From positions 310,001-374,000 of the forward strand of contig JASFXZ010000078.1 in NCBI GenBank assembly GCA_032209605.1: a DNA stretch of 64,000 nt, written 5' to 3'. The notes under the pieces are model-generated. The model did not search any database, was not told where the DNA came from, and worked only from the letters and a program-made list of their open reading frames with translations. Shown here in pieces: positions 14,190-28,800 of the stretch (its first letter is position 1; every line of letters starts with the position of its first letter). A program made the translations under genes and the position numbers. This DNA is from Mactromeris polynyma. Taxonomy: Eukaryota > Mollusca > Bivalvia > Venerida > Mactridae.

Positions 14190-17100
14190 ATGAATAAATT
14201 CTTGGTTGTAAAGATACTGTCGAAATTTTAACAGTAAAACAGACATTGGTTACAACAACAGTGAAATCCCTGTGATAGCAGAGGCTCCACTTTCTATCAT
14301 TGACAAAAACAGAAAGCATATCTGTACAGAAAACAGACTGGCAAAAACGTGTGCAAGCCTTGTTGAAGGACATGGCATTGTTGACACTAATTAATTTTAG
14401 TCCATGTATCAGATCATTGCTTTGAATGAGATTATCTTGAAATGACAGAAAAGTTCTGCATTTATAGCCAAACATATGGCAGAAATGTTTGTTCTGTGTT
14501 ACTGAATGTTTGAGGATTCCAGACCACATAGTAACATGATAAACATTAGTTCCATTCACAAACATTCACTGCAGCTCACAGCCAAACATGTTGTAAGGGA
14601 TTGGTGCATTGTTGTCAAAGCCTCATTTGCTGCTGTCAACTTGCAACTTGGAAATATCATTCTTGTAGCAGAGTATTCTATTGACATCAGTATTCTGTGC
14701 TTCAGATTAAAATCCTGCCCTGAAATAAACTCTGATTCTATTCTCCAATTGTTCAGGGCATGCATGTTTACCCGCCCCCCCCCACCCCCCTCAAGAATTT
14801 TTTTTTCTCTATTTCTCTATGTAAATTACTTGCTATATTAAAATGATCACCTACTAAAATCTTGAAAGGCACAAAATTTATTAGGCAGTGAAATTTTTGA
14901 TATGGTTTAAAGTTTACACTGTTGTGGAGGCTACCCGGGTAGGTGTCCAATTTCCTAATTTACATAATGTATTGCAGCTTTTATATGGATTAAATTATTT
15001 TGGGTAATTTGACTGCAAAGTATGTGGTACTGATGGAATATACAAGCCTTTCATAGTAATCTTGATAAATGAAAACATGGTCTTTGTTCTAGTAATTGAT
15101 TTGTACAAGGGCGTGACCAGTATTGACATCATTTGTAAAGATTTATGAAATTTTTAGCACCAGTCACGAAACCAATGACTCATAAACTGGGTATTAATCA
15201 TGTACCTGTAACTTGATACAAGAGTTCTATTTTTCAGTAACCCTGTTGCATCTAAAAAGAAAATGTTAACTGACGTCTTTCAAAATACAGCACCAAAAAG
15301 ATTGCTATTATGTACATATCAATATGTCATAAGCTCTACCAAATTAAACTGTTATTTCTTGTTTTTGTTTCATTCCTTGCATTCCCTTGTGTATTTAACG
15401 TTGCACCTCCTCAAATGCCTTGTTTTATGGACTGTTGTTTTCCCCCTGGAGGTCTGTGTGGAGAGGCATTGTCTTATGTATGTGGCGTTCCCTGTATAAT
15501 TAGCAACTTATTCTATCTCTTTTAGTTCCTTAAATTTCTCTGTAATTCTCCTTTTTATCGAATCATGCATTCTGCAACATCCCACCTCCACATCTTAACC
15601 TTTCTGACTGCTACAGGTTTAGCTGCATTGCATGAAGGGAGAAAACAATATGAAAATGGTACCGGGTGGGGGCGCAATGGAAGGGGGGGGGTAAAGATTT
15701 CTAACAAGCATTATACTCTCATTACCTTTGTTGTACAGGTAATTGGTTTGTAATTGTTAGTAATTGCTGGATGTTCATATCAAGTATGATGTTTGTAAAC
15801 AATGTACGTCTGGTATTTCATTAATACACTAATGTTGATTCGAGCCGATGATTTCTGTATTTACCTGAATGTAATAAAGCTGGCATCAATATGAGCAAAC
15901 AAATGAAAATATATCCCCTGATCTTTTATGATATAGCTTTGTTATATATCATATGTCACTTAGAAGATTGTGATCTGTTTCTGTGATTTTTAGTTCACCT
16001 TAAACTAGGCTTTAGGATGGGGGTAAACTATTAGTATTGGTTGGTCAACCAACACACATTGTCCTTTGTTGGTCACCCTTGTCTACTGCATTGATTAATC
16101 CCAGTAACATGGCTTCCCTGCACACAGAGTTTGCTTGAGCTACAAAAGGAACATTGTTTAAACAACTTCTCAAGAACCTGGATGGATTTTCACCAAACTG
16201 TTATGTCTGTTGTCTCTCAAGTTTGTTAAAATGTTTTGCTCTACTGTGTCGTCAACTGTGAGAGCTAAATTAGAAAACAAAAAATATGGCATCTCATGAA
16301 CCTCCTGATGGATGTATTCAGGGGAGCAACTAAGGGTGTTGTGACCTTCTTGTTTGTTCTACTGTATTTCGTATGGTTTGTCGTAACCCTCTCGAATATC
16401 ATCATGAATTTCTGATGTATCTCTTTAAGACTTTCGCAATTGGAGAATTTCTTACTCATTCTGAAGACTCAATGTTTTAATATCCTAAATCCTCATTATT
16501 GTATCTGTCATCTTCATTTGTTGTTCAGTATGACATATTAAGCCCTATTGTTGGCATAAACGCCCATTGTCTACTTCATCTGAAACACAAATATTTTCTT
16601 GGGCAATTTTTCTTTATCTGGAATTGTATTCATTTGTATTAAATAATATAGACACTTTTCTATTGTATTCTCACTGGCAGACTTCTGTATTCATGTGGAA
16701 ATTCTCAACTTGTTTTCCGGCTGCTTCAGTAGACATAGTAATTGGGGACAGGGTCTGTTTGGTAAATTGAAAATTTATGAGACATGAAACATATTGCAAG
16801 GAGATTGTTACAGATCAATAAATAATCCCCCAGAAATAATGCTGGATTAGCTTTGTTTGGCAATAACACAGTTTTTCCCATGTAAAGAGACAGATTTCTG
16901 TCATACTCGTGTGTACTATTTTGGTATGAAAGTGTTACTTCCTGTTGAGGAATTCTGGGAGCAATCCTGGTCTCTGAGGAGCTTTTTAGCATTAATAATG
17001 CATTTGTGGCACTCAGAGTGATTAGCAAAATGTCATGACTATTGGATCCATTTTATCTGCATTTTAAAGTTTCCTGGGAAAACTTTCTGGGTGGTAGAAA

Positions 17101-17591
17101 GATGATCTGAATGATGAATGAAAAGTGAACAACCCTGGCTGAAAATATCTTCCCAAGACAATTTGCATCATGCAGCTCCCATTATCTTTGGGTTTTTGAA
17201 AGTGTTTTTTTTTCAGAATGAAAATCTAAATCTTGCTCTATTCACTGTTAATCCATGGGGCTGTTGGTAAAACTCTTAATGTGCACTTTAGAACACACAC
17301 ATTAATTTATTTTGTAAAATGTTTACACAACATGGAAATGTTTAATAAATGTAATCGAGAATAAGGTCAAACATTTTATTAAGTTCTTTTTGAGGACCCA
17401 TTTCTCAATGTTATCATTCCCCTCATTTTAGTTATTCACAATTTTCTTCAGATTATTTTAAAGGTTCAGCCAACTGTTTAGACTTCTCATGTTTGCTTTC
17501 TCTGTCTTCGTCTACTTAGGTTTCATTGTAGAAAATTAATAAGGCATTTTTCAATGTCACATTTGAGGGAATGACTGGCAACTTTTAAATG

Positions 17592-17657
17592 GCACATTTA
17601 CATACTTTGGGTTCCATTGTAATAGCACATTTACATTCTTTGGGTTCTAATGAAATA
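17592..17657. repeat. 33-bp tandem duplication
   Basis: Two imperfect copies beginning GCACATTTACAT, with starts at 17592 and 17625, each containing CTTTGGGTTC. No gene is associated. Confidence 0.7.
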
Positions 17658-20600
17658 TAGAATTCTTCACGGTGGATGTAGTGTGCATTATATGCATTTG
17701 TTATGTTCTTGTTGTGTTGCTAATAGCATTCTATTATGATGTCAGGAATTCAAGATTGAAACTTTTCTTGTCAGTATCGAAGTTGTATTAAAATGTCCAT
17801 TTACATTTTGTTGCAAAAAATAAATTTCAATGCCAGAATTCTTTTGCTGAAATGTAATAAATGTTGGACTTGACGTTTGAAATATTGAATGAACTCAATA
17901 AAAATAAGTAAATACTTTACTAATCCCATTTAAAACAATCGGAACAAGGTGGATAATGATTCTGAGCACATTTGAAAAAGAAAAATAAAGACAATTATTC
18001 ACTGACACTTCTTTATTACTTGGAAAGAATCTTTTAGAGATAGTGAACCATTTATTGTTGCTTACAAGACTGAGGCTGCTGACGGGGAAAATTTGTAATG
18101 AATCGTCTGGTGTTCTCTTATTAAGGGAAATATTGAAGCACACAAATCAGTGCAAGTAGATGTGTCTGCGAAATAATCAAGATAAATATCTGTAAGATGT
18201 AAATTGTCTACAGACATTTTTCCACATTTTAGGTTCTTTTCCACACCAATACATTTATTCCACAGGCTATGACATTTTCCCAATTTAAACCATAATGTTC
18301 TAGTAAACCCATTTTTCTTTGAGGCAAATACTGTGATTTTATTAACTTTATTTGTATCCTTATCAAAGGACTCCCAACCTTAAACATTGATTTCTTTAAG
18401 TTCACCTTATATTTCATAGTATTAAAGACGTGTTATTTGCTTATTGTTGTTGCTTTTGAAATATAAGCTGAACAAAATGAGAACTTTATTGAACTATGGT
18501 CATTAATGAGAGATGTATAATGGTCTTTTTGTATTAATTAATGATTTTATGTGGGTTTTTTATTGTGCGGTATGCCAGGTACAAACTTTGTTCTGGGATT
18601 GATTGATTTCCCTGTAGACTAATTAAGTCAGTTATCCACAGCAAGAATTGTCTCTAAGAATCAGTAAAACCTTGTATACAGAAACGTATATGGATATTTG
18701 AGTACTAAAAGCAATGTTTTATCAAATATAAAAAAAATCTTTTGTAAGCCTTAATTTCATAAAAATGATTTAACATATTTACACAATATATTTGCCAGTG
18801 ATCTTTATATGTCAAATATTATTATTTGTAAATTGTATATATTGGATGATAAGTATTATACTTAAATCCAGATATTAATAAATCATTCTGTTCTGTTCTG
18901 TTCTTATTTAGATCATCTATGTATGGCTTCAATTATAATAATTAATTAAGAAACCTGAAGATTTAATTTTCTTTTATATACAAATCGATAATTTAATATA
19001 AAACCAAAATTTAATACAAGTTTAACACATTTTTTCATGTTTTTTAAATGAAAAAAATTGTGCAATATATCATTTATGAAACACCTGGGAATCTGAAGGT
19101 GTTATATGGTACAAATAATTATTGTTTGTATAGTGATGAAGTATTTGTTATACTGGGTCAGGAAAACATGATAAATGAGCGATATGACACACACAGAGAA
19201 ATGTCCTGTAACTAACCGACTTCATGTGCTTGTGTCATACTATAATACTTTGACAATTTTAAATTCATTCATCTTTCAACCTTTGGCTTATGAGTGTTAA
19301 CAAACTGTTGATGACTCCAGGATCTGCAAGATTTGCAGTCGCTGGTTGGACATAGTTTCTCTTTGATGAATCGATTATTTTCACTTGTCCTAAGCAGTAG
19401 GGTAAATCCGAGATAATCTCGAAATTTACACCAGCAAAGATAAATTCTGACCAAAACAATGGCTATTTAACGCTTATCATAGTTACGGCATGAATTTTTA
19501 GCACAGATAATCCCATTGAAATACAGGTTTGCAGATGGTGACAGGAATGATTTATTCTATTTGATGTACTGTCAGTTAATTCCAGTTGGATGTAGTTGAA
19601 TTTTTGCCTGTACTTTCTGTATTGCATACAGTTTTGTCAAAATTAAGGAAAATAATTTAACGCCTTCATTTTGCTTTCAAATTATTAGAAAACTGTGTGC
19701 ATATCAGTGAGAATAATCATAGGAACAGTAAATTATTTTGAGTCACCTAATTGTCTTTGTTGTTACTTGTGTAAGCACCAATGCTCTAATTTAAAAGATG
19801 TACTCAGCTGACAAACGGTATTAAAATTAATTTTATTTTCATAGCACAATCGAGATGTAAATAAATGATTTTTTGTATTAAAACTCTTATGTTGGTGTTT
19901 CAACCCATGTGAGTCTGTGACTTAATATTGTTTGCCAGCGAATGGTTTACACAGATAATGCCACCTTGCTTATGGTCCAATTTCATTATATTCTAATGAT
20001 GTATTACTGTTAACTGAGCTTTGATATCGGTGTGCCTTGGACCTGCAAACTTGATTCCCCTGGATCAACATTGAAAAAAATGTCTTCTGACAAATTTATC
20101 AAAATTGATGAAATTTTCAAGATGTCTGTTATCAGTGCTTTGAGAGCAGCACAATAATCGTACAAGTACTTTATTATTTTTCAAGTGGGAAAGCTTATGT
20201 CTCACCAGATTTGCTATCAAAATATACCTAATTATGATATAAGCTCGTGTTTGTTCTTGTTCAGAACAAACGGAAGACATTTAAAAACTTGTCTTTTGCA
20301 TGAATTCACGGGAATTTGTTGAGATAAAAGTGTCAATCCATGGATTGTGTATGATGTATTCAGTCTGCTTGATCTTTCAATATATTTCGTTTGATGGATT
20401 GAAACTGTAAAGACCGCTTTTGGAGTAATTGGTTACACAATCCAGTATCGATCTATAAAATTGATAAATGAGATTATCTAACAATCTCAGGTGCTTATCT
20501 GACAATCTCACAATTCACCTTATCTATCCGACATACAAAATCTGTCGGTATTTTTGTATTTATAACCTGAAATAAATTGATTTTTATTCAATATTGTTTT

Positions 20601-21079
20601 TTCAGATTTAGATAGCATTTTACTCTTCATGTTGAATTACGTTCAGTTACCAGACTTTTTTATTAAAAAAGCACTCTTGACTGTATGTTTATTAAAGTGC
20701 TAACTATAATTTAACAAGTTAAAACATTTATATGCCCTTTCGAATTATTTCCTCCTATTACTTGTTTGTTGGAATAGTTTTACACAAGATGTCAATTCAC
20801 TCTCTTTAAAATAGTAGTTTTAGCAATAATTTTCACTCCAATGTTTCTTTCAAATCTGTTGCCAGGCAACCAGGCCTGAGAAATTACAAAAAAATAGATG
20901 TTGATCCCCTTTGAACAGGTGGTATTATTTCTTGTTTTTTACACTTTTTAATCTGACTTTTCTTTCACATTCAGAAACTAGAGAAAAAAAGCTGAGAGAT
21001 AAATATGTTTTCAAATGAAAGTGTACATTTGCAAGGCAATCCATTAGCTGGATAATAATTGCTGCAGACAGGAAGTTAT

Positions 21080-21230
21080 ATGATGCTGAGAATTCTGGGT
21101 AACAGAATGTCGTCTGCTATTTATTTTCAAAGATTTCTAGATTTAATTAGACTGTTAACTTACAGTTTAGTGGCATACTTTGTGCTATTTTTTGTTTTTT
21201 GTCTGTTTTACATATCGGTACATGTCCTGG
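21080..21230 (+). other. Candidate signal-peptide exon (very weak)
   Basis: An open frame starts with two Met codons (21080, 21083) and contains a strongly hydrophobic stretch (LLTYSLVAYFVLFFVFCLFY). It is followed by a poor donor (CTGG/gtgaaa) in phase 1, which is compatible with either the 32678 candidate or the 47365 exon. The hydrophobic stretch is long for a signal peptide, and T-rich DNA easily gives such translations. Listed only because a ROR signal-peptide exon must exist somewhere upstream. Confidence 0.12.
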
Positions 21231-24200
21231 GTGAAAACAAACTAATATATAATGTAAATTTGTTGGATTTCAAACAAATTTAGTGTAAAATATCAGTATC
21301 AAGTCAGAAAGAATAAGTTGTGCATGTTTCAGTCAAAATTTTATGGTTGAGAGATTTTTAGTGTTACTTTTCCAATTAAATACAAGTGTAATTGGGGTGA
21401 CATCCGCTTTTAATTAGATTGAAATATTGCGATTTTGAATTTTAAGTAGTATTGAATAATACAGACACTGTAATCCCATGACCTCACAGAGGGTCAGACT
21501 GAAAGCCGTTGCTTTATTTGATCTACAACTTGTCTTTGTTGACCAATCTACTGCACTTTGTTTGTCTATGTTTGCCAAACATGATCACAGAATGCTGCAT
21601 TGACTCCAATCAATAATAATATGTTTGAGTAAACTATTTGCCAGTTTGTTCAATTATATGGGTTAGTCAACATTTCCTCATTGTGCAATTAGTGTTTGTC
21701 TGTTAACATTGATGACAATATGACTTTCTAAATCAGTTTATAGGATGTGGAATCCATTATGCATGAACTGTCGATACTCAGGTTGCATTCACTGACAGAA
21801 GGTTACAACTTGATCTGTTGCTGAGATATTGAGTTCTGGATTCAGGGCTACCAACATAACACTGCAACCATTGCGCCTTGTTTGCCCATGCTCTATTGAA
21901 TAAATATCGGGGCTGCTCATGTTTGCTCTTTGTCATTATATTGCATGTCTCTTCTACAAGGGTTTGATTATTAAATAGTCTGCTTTGCTCTTCTGACATT
22001 ATTTAAAACTTCGGCTTTTCTAAAGGATATATCATTGCAAGATAATTGCTAGATCATTGTTAAGAAAATAAAACTTTGTATAGGACATTAATACAAAAAA
22101 TAACATGCTTTTATGAACCATATTACTTGTAATTCATGGCTGTGACACGGGAGATCTCCTGTGTTGAAGTTCGAAAAATATGATACTCTTCGTTGAAAGA
22201 GATTGATTTAGCCCTCCCCAGTATCTGGCCATCAGAGCCAGTGGATTATAAGTTGTGTTGCCAAATATGTTGATATCCAATTCTTTTGTAATTATTGTAT
22301 GAGTTATGATTCAGCTTGTGTTTCAAATAACATGGTCTGATGAAAGATGGTTGCTTCAAAAGAAACAGTGGGGTGTCCAGTAATATGAGATTAATGTTTT
22401 CATATTGTTTGAGATTGAAAAATTTGCGTTTGAATTCTTTTATGACACTGTCAGTTACCCCATTACAATGTTATATATTATTAACGTTTTTTGCTTCATA
22501 TTCTGGGTATTATGCGTTTATTCTGTGAGTGACATGCTTTAAATATGGATGTTGATCATTCGTCTTTGTCATGGTAACTTCTAATGCTGTTTTGTTTAAT
22601 TTCATAAAACAAATTGATAGCCATTATGCTTGAATGAATCATGTTGGATTTTGTGTTATCATGTTCCATATTTAGTTGTTTCATAGCATTTAAATGATAT
22701 TCATAATTAAAATGATTTAAATAAGTTTTTTGTGTGGTATCATGGTTTCTGCATTGTTTCCATATTTAGAAACAGTGCATTTCATTTTAAATTTTACAAC
22801 CTTGTAGTTTAAATAACTGCTTTTCATGCAGTACAGTTAACTATTAAATATAGGTGAATGACTTTACTTAAGATTACCTGTTATATTAATTATAAGATGA
22901 AAGTATATTTCATCCAATTTCAATTTTTACTCTCTAAATAATAATGACTACTTGATAAAGGTGGTCAGTGTTATCACGTTTTGCTGTAATTTACTAGCTG
23001 GTCCGAACTGGATCTGGATCATCACTCAAAGAAATCGTTTCCATCCCATTTTCTTGATAATGCATCAAAGATTATTTTCCTTCATTCCTCCCTGGTGAAT
23101 TGTCTTCCTATTGTTTCTGAATCTGCCCTAAGAATACTGATTACAGAAACAAGATGTCATCTATCTCCCGTTTTCTTCATTGGAAATTTTCAATATTGTT
23201 CCATGCAGTTTGTTTATAAAAACAATATTGCTCATAGGCTATGACATTGTGTTTTCAGTTGTTTTTCTTGGATTTTCGGCCTTTCATGGCAGAAAGCTAT
23301 GACTCATCATTGAGAAATAATGGCTAACATCATTGATCTGTTGTGTAGGGAAATATCTCAGTGAATCAGGCAGGCATGTATTGTTCAAGATGCCTTGTGT
23401 CCAGTTACGACAAGACAATGGATTTATTGTCTATGTGTTGTTGCCCATGTTCCTTCATTGCATATCTTTTATCTCTTGTCTCACTGCTGCAACATTGCAC
23501 CTGAACTTCTGAATGCATTCTTCAATAGCATAACAATGTATTTCATCCAGGAATATCTCTAGGATTTCAAAATAGAAGTCCTGCAAATCATGGTTTCTGA
23601 AAGTCCTTAGTAATTTTAACAAAGGAAGGTTTAAAGTTGTTTAGTTCTCAGAGCCAACGTAGGAGTTTGGGACTCCAAATATGGAGTTATTAAGAACCCT
23701 GATCATGTATTATCCTATACTGCCCAAAATGTGGGTGCTTCCAATTGCGTTAAAGTGATTTATTTAGATTTACATAGCCATTTACCAAAACTACTACATG
23801 TAGTGCCAGTATCTTTCTGATTATAGATACCAGCATTAGGTCTTGTTGTATCATTGGAACCATTATTGCTGACCATCAAATTAAAATTAGGTAACATTAT
23901 CACTGCAACAAGTTAAATACACCATTCCACATTATTCCTGAATGAACCAGGGGAGGGAACAGCAACATACATTCTAGACTGTCTCTTAAATACCTTACTG
24001 CTAAACTGTGTCTGGAAAAATCTTGCATACCGACAAATGTCAGGCATGACGTAAGTTACTGGTACATGTATTTAGCTAGAAGATGTCATGCACTACCTGC
24101 TTCCCATGACATTACTTGCAAGGAAAAGAAGCATACAAATTACTATGGAAGTCAGTGTGAACTTGTCTATAATTCTTCAGTTTGTTCACCATCTTATTTG

Positions 24201-25455
24201 TTCTGTTCATTGCACTGAAATGAAAGTCTTCACGACAGGAGTATTGCCACTGATGTGGTACCTGTGTTTTTGCTCCTAAATGATTGCACCTCAAACTTAT
24301 ATGTTGCAAGTTCAGTTTACAAAAACTCATCTGCAATTTGGAAAAGTCTGTAATCTGAACAAAATAATAGTAGAAAGTATTGCATATATGGATTGACATT
24401 TTCTTTTATTAGGCAGATTAGAGAATTATGAGACATTAGTATTATTAGACATCGTGAGAAAAAACCACTCCCATTTTTTTGTGTCTGTTTGTTTGTTATA
24501 GTACTAAGGCTTTTCAAAACCTATTTACTTAACAAAATAAACTATGCAGAACTAATTTTACAGGTTCTCAGCACTAGAGGAATAGAAACAAGTGAGTCTG
24601 GTATTGCCATTATGTATATCTTGTACACTATTACTCCTGGTGGTCCTGTCTGTTGTCTGATAGAGAAACAATTATCCGGGTACTATGTTGTATGATATAC
24701 TTGCAATGAAAAACACATCTTCTCTGTTATTTATCTAATTGGTGATACCTAATTAATTCTCTACTGCACAATTTCTGCCATAAATAAACAACGGTTTGTT
24801 TTGTCATTTTATGTTATACTTGTAGACTAGCGGGCGCAGTTTAAAATATTTGGAATTATCTCGATATTTTCCGTATGAATAATGATGTTTCATTTTTACT
24901 ATAATTAAGATTGTTGGCTCATTGGTGATTTTGTTAAAGTATTTAAAATGTTATTTTATCTGGGATTGGTATTGTAAGATTTAAATATTGCGGGAAAAAT
25001 ATACTTCTACGATATGTATGCTATCATATTTGTTGGTAATCATTTTCACTTTTCATTGACATTTTACTTGCTAATCTGTTTATTACTAAAGACAATGCCA
25101 GTAATGTAACACAAGTCATCTCCTATTGTGTTGTATAAGTGTATGTAGTTTTTATAACATTATTCACAGCTGTAAACAGCAGATGTCAGATGAAACTATT
25201 AATAGTTTGTGGTATGGTACGGGGATATTGATATATAGAATGTGACAATGCATATTTTATCTTGTCTTATAAATTAGTATTGTCTCAAGTTATGTAAACT
25301 CATACCCCTGTGTATTGTAAGAATGTTACCGACAGAGCAAGTTAATGTGCATATGGTATATAACAATTTATTTGCTATTTCAAGTATGTATCTTTGGCAT
25401 TTTCTGCTATGCTCCTCTTGGCCAAGAATGCCTTTTGAGTTCCATCACATTTTCT

Positions 25456-25855
25456 CAAAGAAATCCAAGTTTCCAACCCATTGACTACATTTCCCCTAAG
25501 AAATCCAAGTTTCCAACCAGTTGACCTCATTTCCCCTGAGAAATTCAAGTTTCCAACCCATTGACTACATTTAATTCCCCTGAGAAATCCTAGTGTCCAA
25601 CCGGTTGACCTCATTTCCCCAGAGAAATCCTAGTGTCCAACCAGTTGACCTCATTTCCCCAGAGAAATTCAAGTTTCCAACCAGTTGACCTCATTTACCC
25701 TGAGAAATCCTAGTGTCCAACCAGTTGACCTCATTTACCCTGAGAAATCCTAGTGTCCAACCAGTTGACCTCATTTCTCCAGAGAAATTCAAGTTTCCAA
25801 CCAGTTGACCTCATTTACCCTGAGAAATCCAAGTTTCCAACCAGTTGACCTTATT
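25456..25855. repeat. 40-bp minisatellite, about ten copies
   Basis: Units of the form GAGAAATCCAAGTTTCCAAC followed by CAGTTGACCTCATTTCCCCT repeat with a strict 40-bp period; the AAATCC/AAATTC block falls at 25461, 25501, 25541, then every 40 bp from 25585 to 25825. One unit carries a 4-bp insertion (TAAT). Two sub-types alternate: AAGTTTCC and TAGTGTCC. Since 40 is not divisible by three, the array is not a protein repeat. Confidence 0.95.
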
Positions 25856-28800
25856 TGTTTGTTCTGTGGTCATCATTCTAACCAGTTTACCTCATTATGT
25901 TCTTGCATAGCTATAATTCTGTCTATATGGTATCATTATTATTTATAAAATAGCAATAAATACGTTTTGGGTTCTGGGAGGAATTCACTAGTGTGCTGTT
26001 TTCTTCTATAATTCTTATCACTTCCATTTTGTATGTTAGCAATGAGCTCATTTTATGATAATATGCTCAAGGCCTGTCTATATTTTAGTGTACTGCTGAA
26101 ACTTTTGTGAAAATATCTGACATAACTTTTAGTCTGTATCTAATTTAATTCCTAAATCATTTTACTTGTCAGTCTGTATGACGGTAAACATGCAATAATA
26201 TTTCTAATCTTCCTTCTTGCTTCTTCTGCTTCCTCTCTCTGATCATGATAACCATCTTTAGCATGCTTGATTTATTCAGTGTCATTAAATATTTATTTAC
26301 AGATGTATATTTTTATATTTTCAGGCCAGACTTTTTTGATGATATTGGTGGTGGCAAGAACAAAAGTAAGCCTTGTTTTGTTGTATATATTAAGTACCAG
26401 AAAGATCTTCTTTGATACTTTAATTATAATCCCTCATGAGATGAAATCTCAGCCATTTGGAATCAAGGTCAACTTTTGAAGGAGCATGTAATATGAAATG
26501 AGTGATAGTGTCCCTTTGTGTAATTCCAATCAAATGAATATGCTTGTCTGAAGTTACATCAGAATGACAGAAAAGTATTAAAAATTACCTGATGTAATTA
26601 ATGTTCATTGGGTATTTCAATATGCTCTTGGTACTTAGTAACAGACCTTGATCAGTTCTTGGTCACCTTGGAAACACATCACTCATGGTATAACCTTTCC
26701 CAGGTTTGTGTAACTTTCAGTTAGTACTTCTATGATCTGTGTCACTCAGATGGTAGATAGTTTGCATTCCAAGCACCTACTGCTGATCTGTATCACTGAG
26801 GAGACTTCTGTTACTTATTAAAGCTTCTCAGCCAATGTGTCACTTCTCAAAATTACTGTCATGTATGTATGTAAATATGCAGTGCAATAAATGTCTAGTT
26901 ATTTAATCAAAAGTGTTGTATACAACAAGCTATAAACATACTCCTGTTTGACATTGTATCAGTTAGTCTCTAGGGTCTTTGCCAAGCTGTGTTCAGTGTG
27001 ACCTTGAGAGAAATAATTGGTATGTATGTATGCATGCCTTTTGTTGATACCCATTAGTTATAATGGGGTAGACGTTTTCTTAGAAGCATGCACCTGAGTC
27101 TAGGTGAATATATCTTGGTGATTGGGAGTTAGTTAGTGAGGCAGTTAGTTATGTGGGATGTAAAATAAGTTATAAAAGACTTATTGCACATTCTTCCATG
27201 ATCTGGGTAAAGGCAGAAAACCATAGTAATTCTAACCAGACATGAACTCTAGTAGTTAGCTACCATGCAATCATTGTAGAAATAATGGTAATTTTTGTAC
27301 AAGCAAATTGGTTAATTACTTAATTGTCTTAATGGTTTAAGTCCATTAAAGATGTATCTCAGATTAACATTGACTCTTTGTACCTCCTCCACTAACATTG
27401 TAAGAAACTATGTTCTACTTTAATTATACAGTGAGTTTGATATGGCTACACACTTATCATCATAGTTTCACATGGCAGGTTCCTCCTATTTGATGTAAAT
27501 AAAACAAAACTAAAAACAATGTTTTTGGACAATTTCGGACCATCTGATGATTATAAAAATGGCTGGTCATATAATGCACAACTGTTTGTGGACTGATTCA
27601 AACGAAGTTCATTGCCTTAGACTGTTAATGTCATATTTGTACTTTTATGTGATCAAAAATCATTCTTGTCTGAAATGCTTATAATATTATGGATGTTGCC
27701 GACAGTAATATCTGGAGAATAAGTAAAAGTCTTTCAATGCCCTCTCTAAATTGAATTATTCACTTGAGATTTTCTTCATAGAATGCTTTTATTTACATCT
27801 GCTGGCGCGGTTTTGAAATAATGATTGCAAGTATGTGTCTTGGAACACATTTTGACAAGTATTATTTGAAAATTAATGTCAGAGCTTCTTGATTTACTTT
27901 TCAGACAATAGAAATTCTAGACACGTCACAATCTGGGAAAAGTTTACTGCATAATATCAACTACCAACCTTAGCCTATAATTATTTCAATTACTGATTGG
28001 ACTTTGGGAATTAATTTTGCAATGTGATCCATTTATTTTTGTTAGGAAAATTTTTATCATGAATAATGTTTCTCTGTGGGAAAACAAAGACCTTTCTGGC
28101 TATGTCTGTAATTTAAGGGTCTGTGCATATGGCTATAAATTATTCCGCCTTTGTTTCAAACTTCTGCGCAAAATTTTGTCTGAAATTGTTTTCTGCACAC
28201 ACAAGATTGTATTAGGTAATTATGTAGCAAATTATTAAGCTTTTTGGCTATTCTACTAAAAATTAGTGAATGGCTCAAGTTTGAATATTTTAAGAATATT
28301 TAATTATCAGTTAATGGATTTTATGCACTAAAACAGCATTCTTTGTAATGTGATTGAAATTTATAGCACACCTGGAGTAGTGCAGTCAGAGCCGAGGCTG
28401 CTACATTACTTGTTTATGTCTGAGTTTGTGCCATACTTAAATCTCACTGTCTACGATGAAAAAGCTTAGAACTGCAATTATAAATGTTAGGTATTAAGAC
28501 TCTTATAGATTGAACTTATAATTTTTATATGAATTTGAAAGAGAGAGCTGTGACTTTTGTTGATTTAAATGAACCTTTAATAGAAAATTATAAGATTCTA
28601 ATGTGTGTGCAGAAGTGATGATTGTAAAATCACATGAATTATTTTCTTCTATGTTAAAACTTAACTTAAATTTTCACTTTTCTAATGTTTTTCAATGGTT
28701 TTCTTCTTTTGGATAACCGCATAATTTATGCAAAAATTATGCAAAGCAGTCTCGTTTTTCAAAGGCATAATATAATTAATGTATAATATAATGTTTAATT

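Noticed and set aside
14122..14565. 147-codon open frame on the - strand
   Set aside because: It begins outside and ends inside the interspersed repeat (13877-14189), and its translation resembles nothing known.
22959..22987. Third copy of the MITE right end (GGTGGTCAG...TTTTGCTGTA)
   Set aside because: Only about 30 bp resemble it and no matching left end was found about 175 bp upstream.
25375..25614. Repetitive protein-like frame on the - strand (RSTGWTLGFLRG type)
   Set aside because: It is the minisatellite read through; the 40-bp period is not a multiple of three, so the frame is not a maintained protein repeat.
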